DNA from: a virus
Direction: 5' to 3' (one strand)
Length of the DNA stretch: 26,461 nt
Virus record (IMG/VR): IMGVR_UViG_3300050821_001895
Span: 1 to 26,461 of that record
The translations under genes were made by a program, and so were the position numbers. Positions 22,397-26,461 of this stretch are shown piece after piece (position 1 is the stretch's first letter; each line of letters starts with the position of its first letter). The notes beneath the pieces are model-generated. The model was not told the DNA's origin and did not search any database. It was given only the letters and a program-made list of their open reading frames with translations.

Positions 22397-22581
22397 TGAG
22401 CGATACATACGCTAAGATACAAAATGGAACTATCATTAACACCCAGGTAGCAGAGGCGGATGATTACTTCGATCCTAACTACGTCTGGGTAGTGGTGACT
22501 AACACGACGTGTACAGATGGTTCTCCAGTACAAATAGGATGCACCACGACGGACAATGCTACTTTTAGTCCTAGTAGTTAA
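22396..22581 (+). CDS. Small conserved phage protein, 61 aa
   Basis: The ATG overlaps the fibre stop (TAATG). The product opens MSDTYAKIQNGTIINTQVAE and ends with VQIGCTTTDNATFSPSS. The pattern IxNGxVxN...WV...IG resembles small proteins after fibre genes in many phages, sometimes related to fibre-assembly proteins. It has two Cys and no membrane segment. The function is not established. Confidence 0.6.
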   Translation: MSDTYAKIQNGTIINTQVAEADDYFDPNYVWVVVTNTTCTDGSPVQIGCTTTDNATFSPSS

Positions 22582-22597
22582 CTTGAAAGACGGTAGC

Positions 22598-22849
22598 ATG
22601 AAGTTCCTAAAAGCCCTTTTAAGCGATTCTGGAGACGTTAGCTGCATGCGAGTAATGAGCCTGACTTGCTGTCTAGCCGCCATGATAATCGCTATCATAG
22701 GGCTTAATAAGCCTTCTGTTGACTATTCTGGGATTAGCTTGATCTGTACCACGTTTCTAAGCGCCGCATTCCTAGGTAAAGTGTCTCAAAAGAAGATCGA
22801 AGTAGACGGCAGTAAGTCTCAAACTGATACTAGTTTCAAACAAAGTTAG
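22598..22849 (+). CDS. Holin-like protein with two membrane segments, 83 aa
   Basis: The ATG at 22598 is chosen because MKFLKALLSD matches holin starts; an in-frame TTG at 22583 would add five residues. Hydrophobic helices lie at about 17-36 (VMSLTCCLAAMIIAIIGL) and 43-58 (SGISLICTTFLSAAFLGK). The end is polar and charged (VSQKKIEVDGSK). The SSx-type start and the F-x-GK-x-SQK end fit a class II holin that makes the membrane lesion releasing endolysin. It is the last plus-strand gene, one base from the convergent minus operon that encodes the endolysin. Confidence 0.65.
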   Translation: MKFLKALLSDSGDVSCMRVMSLTCCLAAMIIAIIGLNKPSVDYSGISLICTTFLSAAFLGKVSQKKIEVDGSKSQTDTSFKQS

Positions 22850-22850
22850 A

Positions 22851-23354
22851 TTAGAATTTCATACCTAACGATAACGTAGTCAGCGTAGGCGTTATAACGT
22901 CGTACAGGAATAGGCTCGTACCAGGTATGTTGTACAGGAACTCCATACCAATAATTACAGCCAAACCAACAACGTTACCTAGGTGAACGTCAAGGTTGTC
23001 TATGTTCTTATCGGCGAACTGCTGGTCGTTCTGCAGGTAGCTACCTGCTATGAACCCTACTTTCCAAGACTCGTCGTGGAGGCCGATAGACAGAGCAGCG
23101 CCGCCCATGGGGTTACCAATTGAGTTCTCTCCGCCGAACAGCATCAAAGCTGAGTAAGTCTCGTTTTCCTCGTACTCAGTTTGTCTGTAGGCAAACAGCG
23201 GGTTAGCTATCAGACTACCGCCGTAGCCGATCTTGTTAGAGAACTGCTCGTTGGTATTCGCGTAATCAAGGAAGTGATAGGTAATAGATCCAGCTAGAAA
23301 CGAGGTCTCTGAGTACGCAGACATAGAGAATAAGAAAATGAGCAGGTATTTCAT
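22851..23354 (-). CDS. Predicted small outer-membrane beta-barrel, 167 aa
   Basis: Residues 1-15 are a Sec signal peptide (MKYLLIFLFSMSAYS). The mature part of about 150 residues alternates polar and hydrophobic residues and ends with TLTTLSLGMKF, the C-terminal Phe pattern recognised by the BAM complex. The size fits an 8-stranded barrel, the OmpX/PagP/PagL class. A loose resemblance to PagL-like (lipid A deacylase) phage proteins can be seen in the early G-x-x-x-Y-H segment and NEQFSNKIGYG, but no catalytic residues can be assigned. It is the last gene of the minus operon; its ATG overlaps the previous TGA. Altering or blocking the host surface after infection is the natural hypothesis. Confidence 0.6.
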   Translation of the reverse strand: MKYLLIFLFSMSAYSETSFLAGSITYHFLDYANTNEQFSNKIGYGGSLIANPLFAYRQTEYEENETYSALMLFGGENSIGNPMGGAALSIGLHDESWKVGFIAGSYLQNDQQFADKNIDNLDVHLGNVVGLAVIIGMEFLYNIPGTSLFLYDVITPTLTTLSLGMKF

Positions 23355-23506
23355 CGGCGAGGATTCAAAGCCTTAATGTCATCCAGACGCTTTTGTTCTT
23401 TATATTTTAATTCAGTACAGGCACGACCAGTAAGATAGCCAAACACCCATCCAATAAGATAGTTACAAACTACCAATATGAATACTAGTACTTCAAAGTT
23501 ATTCAC
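23351..23506 (-). CDS. Single-span membrane peptide, 51 aa
   Basis: It is a short reading frame missed by length filters. The GTG at 23506 overlaps the preceding TGA (GTGA), with GGAGG ten bases upstream. Residues 5-26 are a hydrophobic helix (EVLVFILVVCNYLIGWVFGY) and the remainder is basic (TELKYKEQKRLDDIKALNPR). The stop overlaps the ATG of the barrel gene (ATGA). An N-terminal membrane anchor with a charged tail occurs in many small lysis-cassette proteins, and a spanin subunit is conceivable. No lipoprotein partner with a lipobox lies within this operon, so the role is open. Confidence 0.6.
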   Translation of the reverse strand: MNNFEVLVFILVVCNYLIGWVFGYLTGRACTELKYKEQKRLDDIKALNPRR

Positions 23507-23694
23507 GGAAACCTCCAGGTTACTCCGACGTATTTATCGGAAATCATCTTAACTATCGAGTATACAGACAGAGCAGTGTTCTGCATACTTTTACTGAACT
23601 TCGTATCTACGTACTCTCTCTGGGAGTACTTAGCCCACTCGTCGAAGTGCTCCTCGAAGTAAAATGCCCTCGCTGCTGAGTTAACTGCGTCCAT
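23503..23694 (-). CDS. Hypothetical protein, 63 aa, perhaps with upstream signal sequence
   Basis: The ATG at 23694 gives 63 residues, MDAVNSAARAF through VGVTWRFP, with many aromatic and acidic residues. The frame continues upstream, overlapping the protease gene, and there encodes RLCLCLCLFAVVQVKA, an ideal Sec signal peptide with an A-type cleavage site. No ATG, GTG or TTG lies close before it; the first is a TTG at 23826. Either the signal peptide is a coincidence, or the real start is non-standard, or a frameshift from the protease frame feeds it. Its stop overlaps the next GTG. Confidence 0.5.
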   Translation of the reverse strand: MDAVNSAARAFYFEEHFDEWAKYSQREYVDTKFSKSMQNTALSVYSIVKMISDKYVGVTWRFP

Positions 23695-23708
23695 GTTAAC
23701 GTCTGCCT

Positions 23709-24497
23709 TTACTTGAACGACGGCAAAGAGACAAAGGCATAAACAAAGTCTGCTAAAGCTCTTGGAGCTGCAAACGAAGTACCGTTCTGCCTGACGCCGT
23801 TGAATATAACTGATCCTGGGTACCAAGCCGTTACCTCCTGGCCGTAGTTAGAATAGCCTGCTTTATGTTCGTTGTCGTCTAAGCCTGTTGCTCCCACTAC
23901 TACTGTATTGGCTAGCTTGTAGCAAGACGGGTAGGAAATGCAAACTTGCGTCATGTTGAGATTTCTGTTACCTGCTGCGATGAATACCGTTGCTCCGCTG
24001 TTAGCTAAATCTTTTAAGGCAAGGGCTTCCGTGTAGTCATGGTCAATGCCCTCGATGCTAAGATTAACGGCCACGACGCCTTCGTGTCTAGCCATCCTGT
24101 AAGCCTTGATCATGGACTTCATGCTGGGTTCTCCGCCGTCGTCTACCTGGTAGATAATAGCGCAGTAGTTCACGTCCCTTAGGATCGAGGCTATAATGGT
24201 AGCAACGACGGTGCCGTGGTTACTTCCTGAGTAACCAACGGTGGACGTGTTAGTGCTGAAGTCATAGTGACCTGTCTTGCATAGTTTTATATGTAGACTA
24301 TCCGGCATGTTGGGCGGAGCGCTATAACCAGTGTCGATAATGGCGATCTTTACCATTTGAGTTTTAAACACAGATCTATTTAACTTGGTCTTAACCACAG
24401 TAGACCTGCTATAGAACAATCTGTCAATGCTGCTGTCATGCTGCCCTAAGCAGGGCGTAGACATGCTCAAAATAAAGAAAATAATCCTTGATATCAT
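23709..24497 (-). CDS. Secreted subtilisin-like serine protease (S8 family)
   Basis: The product has 262 residues; the ATG at 24497 has GAGGG upstream. A Sec signal peptide fills residues 1-18 (MISRIIFFILSMSTPCLG). The S8 motifs are complete: Asp55 in VKIAIIDTGY, His94 in SGSNHGTVVATII, the oxyanion Asn177 in FIAAGNRN and nucleophile Ser241 in NGTSFAAPRA. The catalytic domain is near-minimal in length, with perhaps 30 residues before it that are too short for a classic propeptide. Subtilases normally cleave proteins in the periplasm or outside the cell. Its place between the endolysin cluster and the barrel gene suggests a role during late infection or on the cell surface. Lysis help, maturation of other exported phage proteins and defence against rival phages are all inferences. 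Confidence 0.85.
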   Translation of the reverse strand: MISRIIFFILSMSTPCLGQHDSSIDRLFYSRSTVVKTKLNRSVFKTQMVKIAIIDTGYSAPPNMPDSLHIKLCKTGHYDFSTNTSTVGYSGSNHGTVVATIIASILRDVNYCAIIYQVDDGGEPSMKSMIKAYRMARHEGVVAVNLSIEGIDHDYTEALALKDLANSGATVFIAAGNRNLNMTQVCISYPSCYKLANTVVVGATGLDDNEHKAGYSNYGQEVTAWYPGSVIFNGVRQNGTSFAAPRALADFVYAFVSLPSFK

Positions 24498-24709
24498 TTT
24501 TTACCCTCGTACTTTCTGGTAACGCAGTCATCTTTAGAGACCGAGTAGTTCTTCATGTTTGATTTAACCTCGTCTGGCATGTCAGCAGCTCCGCCAGAGA
24601 AGTCAACGATGTAAAACGAGCCCGTGTCTTTTACTAGCTTGCCGGTGATGTACGTCAAAACGGCTTCTCCGTTAATCATTACTGACAGAACGCAGGCCAC
24701 GATAGTCAT
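24494..24709 (-). CDS. Small protein with hydrophobic N-terminus, 71 aa
   Basis: The ATG at 24709 has GGAGG upstream (on the minus strand) and overlaps the endolysin's TGA. The first 20 residues are hydrophobic (MTIVACVLSVMINGEAVLTY) and could be a weak signal or membrane anchor. The rest is soluble: LTYITGKLVKDTGSFYIVDF, with a Cys near the end and a basic tail. From memory, similar small proteins of GEAVLTYVTGK type occur beside lysis genes in environmental phages, but without known function. The stop overlaps the protease ATG. Confidence 0.6.
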   Translation of the reverse strand: MTIVACVLSVMINGEAVLTYITGKLVKDTGSFYIVDFSGGAADMPDEVKSNMKNYSVSKDDCVTRKYEGKK

Positions 24710-25155
24710 GATTCCTCCACTGGAGTTAAGAATAGTTCCATCTCGGCTTGCCTTCGGTTCAGTAAGCCCTGCATCACTTTACCCGCTGCCTTGTCCCAAG
24801 CAAGGAACTGCTGGCTAGCGCCTTCTATATCGTCGTCTTGAACCATCTTGAGCAGCGTAGAAGACAGCAGATTTCCTATGCCCACGTTGTACGTAAAGGC
24901 TACTATGGCGGAGAACTCGTTGTCGTTCAGCCCGCTTACGTGGTTAGCAACTGAGCCAGCGAGGTACTTAAGCCTGAGAGCTAGCTCGCTGTCGGCTTCT
25001 TCTTGCGACCAGGTGACCCCGGACTGTATTCCGGTACCCGTACACCCGTAGCCAATTGTCCACGGAGCTTCACCAGTAGCAGGATCGGGGTAGGCCGATA
25101 ACCTACACCCTTCGAATCGCTTTATTAAGTCCATTCCAGCTTGGTTAAGTTTCAA
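24706..25155 (-). CDS. GH24 endolysin (T4/P22-type lysozyme)
   Basis: The product has 149 residues with a TTG start at 25155 preceded by AAGGG and overlapping the previous TGA (TTGA). The TTG is preferred over the ATG of Met8 because GH24 enzymes open with K-L-x-x-x-G-x-x-L-I-K-x-F-E-G. Catalytic Glu15 (RFEGC), Asp24 (YPDPATG) and Thr33 (WTIGYG) are present. The helical C-terminal part, with AFTYNVGIGNLLSSTLLKM and LNRRQAEMELFL, is typical. It cleaves the beta-1,4 bond between MurNAc and GlcNAc. There is no signal peptide, so release depends on a holin, presumably the plus-strand gene ending at 22849. Confidence 0.9.
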   Translation of the reverse strand: MKLNQAGMDLIKRFEGCRLSAYPDPATGEAPWTIGYGCTGTGIQSGVTWSQEEADSELALRLKYLAGSVANHVSGLNDNEFSAIVAFTYNVGIGNLLSSTLLKMVQDDDIEGASQQFLAWDKAAGKVMQGLLNRRQAEMELFLTPVEES

Positions 25156-25538
25156 TCAATTACCCTTCGCACAGTGCGCGTCAACCAGTCAGTTTCCTCA
25201 ACGATTCCTGTGATGTACTTCTTTCCCTCTTTAAGGAGAAGCTCAGAGTGATAGTCTTTATCAGCCTCTGTGCCCTTAAAGCCTTTGATTAGGCCGTGCA
25301 CGAGCTTCGCGGGCTTACGAGTCTCAAAAAATGATAGCCCTGAGTACGCAGGATCTTGGATCTTAAACAAATCCACAGCAGTAGCATCCTCAAAATAATG
25401 GTTATGCCCGCTTAGCTCTCCAAGAGCTAACTGACTTTTTTTAGTCAGCTCGTTTTGAACTCTGACTCCTTCCGGAAACTCGTCTACTTCAAAAATTACT
25501 ACGTCGCCTTGATGTCCTACCATTTCTACTTTTTTCAT
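25152..25538 (-). CDS. Conserved phage protein with ALGELSGHNH motif, 128 aa
   Basis: The start is taken as the ATG at 25538, which overlaps the previous TGA (ATGA) and has GGAAG eight bases upstream; the ATG at 25553 lacks a site. The motifs GHQGDVVIFEV and LALGELSGHNHYFE match a widespread phage and bacterial family of unknown function in which the central G-E-x-x-G-H-x-H is conserved. The family has in my recollection often been seen next to DUF6745-type proteins, as here. The two His could bind metal. It is soluble with no signal peptide. It is co-translated with the endolysin that follows. Confidence 0.65.
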   Translation of the reverse strand: MKKVEMVGHQGDVVIFEVDEFPEGVRVQNELTKKSQLALGELSGHNHYFEDATAVDLFKIQDPAYSGLSFFETRKPAKLVHGLIKGFKGTEADKDYHSELLLKEGKKYITGIVEETDWLTRTVRRVID

Positions 25539-26461
25539 GCTTGGTACTTCCATTCTAGGTTAAATTTTGTCATTAACTCAGCGCTTGCTTTGTTTGCTCT
25601 CCACTTCAATGCATCTTGACACGTTTTAATGTTCTCGTCAACAGAAATATTTTCTTTTGGCGTCCCAACCCCTTCTAAGAACTCTCTGCCGGAAGACGGG
25701 CACTTCATGTATAGGTACGGACCTATTGTAGTTCCTTCAACAGTTAAGTTATAGAGTTTGTAATCTTTATAGTTATGAAGCTCTTTGGCATTCAGCTCCT
25801 TTAGAAAACTGCTCAATCCTACGTATTTCATTAAAACGTATCTTTGCTCTGTGTTTTCCAAGGCTAGTACTTTTTTAGGATCAATATCTGCTCTAGTAGT
25901 TTCTACTGCCCACTTGGGCACAGAAATTCCATTCATGTTGAATAAAGAGTATCCATCTGAATACATGAGGCTAGGCGCTTCTTCGTGGTGTAATCTACCT
26001 GCGCCGTCTAATGTAATAGAAACTGGATTATCTGATAATATAACAGTGTCTTCACATGGAATTACTAAATGTACGTGCTGCAAGGCTTCCATAAAGTCAA
26101 CGAAGTCCTTGTGTTCATGTATCTTAGTAGGAAAAATTTCGTTGAGAATGAAATCATAGAATCCAACCCAACCAACCCAATGGTTGAAATAGTAAGTCGA
26201 TTCGTATTTTACCTCGTTGTTCTCAAGATTGTTCACAAGATTGTTCTCAAGATTGTTCACAAGATTGTTCTCAAGATTGTTCCTAAGATTGTTCTCAAGA
26301 TTGTTCTCAAGATTGTTCCTAAGATTGTTCCTAAGATTGTTCCTAAGATTGTTCCAAAGATTGTTCACAAGATTGTTCACAAGATTGTTCTCAAGATTGT
26401 TCCAAAGATTGTTCACAAAATTGTTCTCAAGATTGTTCACAAGATTGTTCTCAAGATTGTT
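25535..26461 (-). CDS. DUF6745-type protein with NNLx tetrapeptide repeats (N-terminus cut by window)
   Basis: The frame runs from the window edge to a TGA at 25535-25537, giving at least 308 residues. The GTG at 26440 lies within the repeats and is not a likely real start. The N-terminal part is about 20 NNL-x repeats plus a degenerate NNEV. The following domain matches DUF6745 as I remember it: YYFNHWVGWVGFYDFI, GRLHHEEAPSLMYSDGYSLF, GISVPKWAVE, NTEQRYVLMKYVGLSSFL and a DALKWRAN-like end. Members often carry degenerate 4-residue repeats (such as xSVx or xQLx) at the N-terminus; here the DNA repeat is almost exact. The function of the family is unknown. It is the first gene of the minus operon inside the window. 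Confidence 0.65.
   Translation of the reverse strand, partial: NNLENNLVNNLENNFVNNLWNNLENNLVNNLVNNLWNNLRNNLRNNLRNNLENNLENNLRNNLENNLVNNLENNLVNNLENNEVKYESTYYFNHWVGWVGFYDFILNEIFPTKIHEHKDFVDFMEALQHVHLVIPCEDTVILSDNPVSITLDGAGRLHHEEAPSLMYSDGYSLFNMNGISVPKWAVETTRADIDPKKVLALENTEQRYVLMKYVGLSSFLKELNAKELHNYKDYKLYNLTVEGTTIGPYLYMKCPSSGREFLEGVGTPKENISVDENIKTCQDALKWRANKASAELMTKFNLEWKYQA
26222..26461 (-). repeat. 12-base coding tandem repeat, 20 units to the window edge
   Basis: Units of AACAATCTT plus one variable codon (coding strand) run without spacers from 26461 down to 26222. The variable codon is GAG, GTG, AGG or TGG (Glu, Val, Arg, Trp). One unit has TTT for CTT (Phe). The array continues beyond the window. 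Confidence 0.9.

Noticed and set aside
22495-22516. Possible fourth copy of the 22-base element (GTGACTA followed by TACAG)
   Set aside because: The spacing is one base longer, the central ACC is missing and it lies wholly inside a gene whose protein motif explains the sequence.
22821-22836. Terminator between the converging operons (AAACT...AGTTT)
   Set aside because: The stem has only five AT-rich pairs and lies inside the holin gene without a T-run.
26222-26461. CRISPR-like array
   Set aside because: The units are 12 bases long, adjoin without spacers and encode a continuous protein frame.

Overview
The window is most likely part of a double-stranded DNA tailed phage (or prophage) genome with podovirus-type architecture. 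It has a head-to-tail adaptor, a very large nozzle-type tail protein, three consecutive internal or ejection-type proteins, several fibre-like proteins, a holin and an endolysin. I see no tape measure, tail tube or contractile sheath gene. Genes are tightly packed, with TAATG, ATGA and TAGTG overlaps throughout. The host cannot be fixed from the sequence. Strong GGAGG ribosome sites, lipoprotein and Sec signal peptides, a predicted outer-membrane barrel ending in Phe and a type IV prepilin-like gene all point to a Gram-negative host. The prepilin N-terminus (GQSLVGIMIS) reminds me of Bdellovibrio-type bacteria, but this is only a hint.

Layout. (1) Positions 1-2479, plus strand: the end of a Gly/Pro-repeat protein, a collagen-like lipoprotein, small unknown proteins, a prepilin-like protein and a Cys/His-motif protein, closed by a hairpin at 2471-2493. 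(2) Positions 2480-2745: a 266-base regulatory gap with GTATAC repeats, a 16-base palindrome and the first copy of a conserved 22-base element. (3) Positions 2746-9770, plus: a structural protein, an FN3-adaptor fusion, a small neck or tail protein, a fibre, the nozzle and a GNAT-like protein. (4) Positions 9805-16555, plus: three ejection-type proteins, preceded by the second copy of the 22-base element. (5) Positions 16603-22849, plus: fibres, small beta-rich paralogues, an XhlA-like protein and a holin, preceded by the third copy. (6) Positions 22851-26461, minus: a translationally coupled operon read towards the plus-strand genes. In transcription order it encodes a DUF6745-type repeat protein, a GHxH phage protein, a GH24 endolysin, a small protein, a secreted subtilisin-type protease, two small proteins and an outer-membrane barrel candidate.

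The strongest unexplained signal is the 22-base element, GTGACTA-N3-ACC-N2-ATACAGC. It occurs at 2625, 9742 and 16548, always on the plus strand. These are the only three plus-strand gaps of more than about 20 bases between 2480 and 22849, so the element probably starts (or controls) the three structural transcription units. A phage-specific promoter is the leading idea. The second theme is an unusual set of host-envelope genes: prepilin, collagen-like lipoprotein, exported subtilisin and outer-membrane barrel. Both ends of the window lie in 12-base coding tandem repeats, which may be why the contig stops there.
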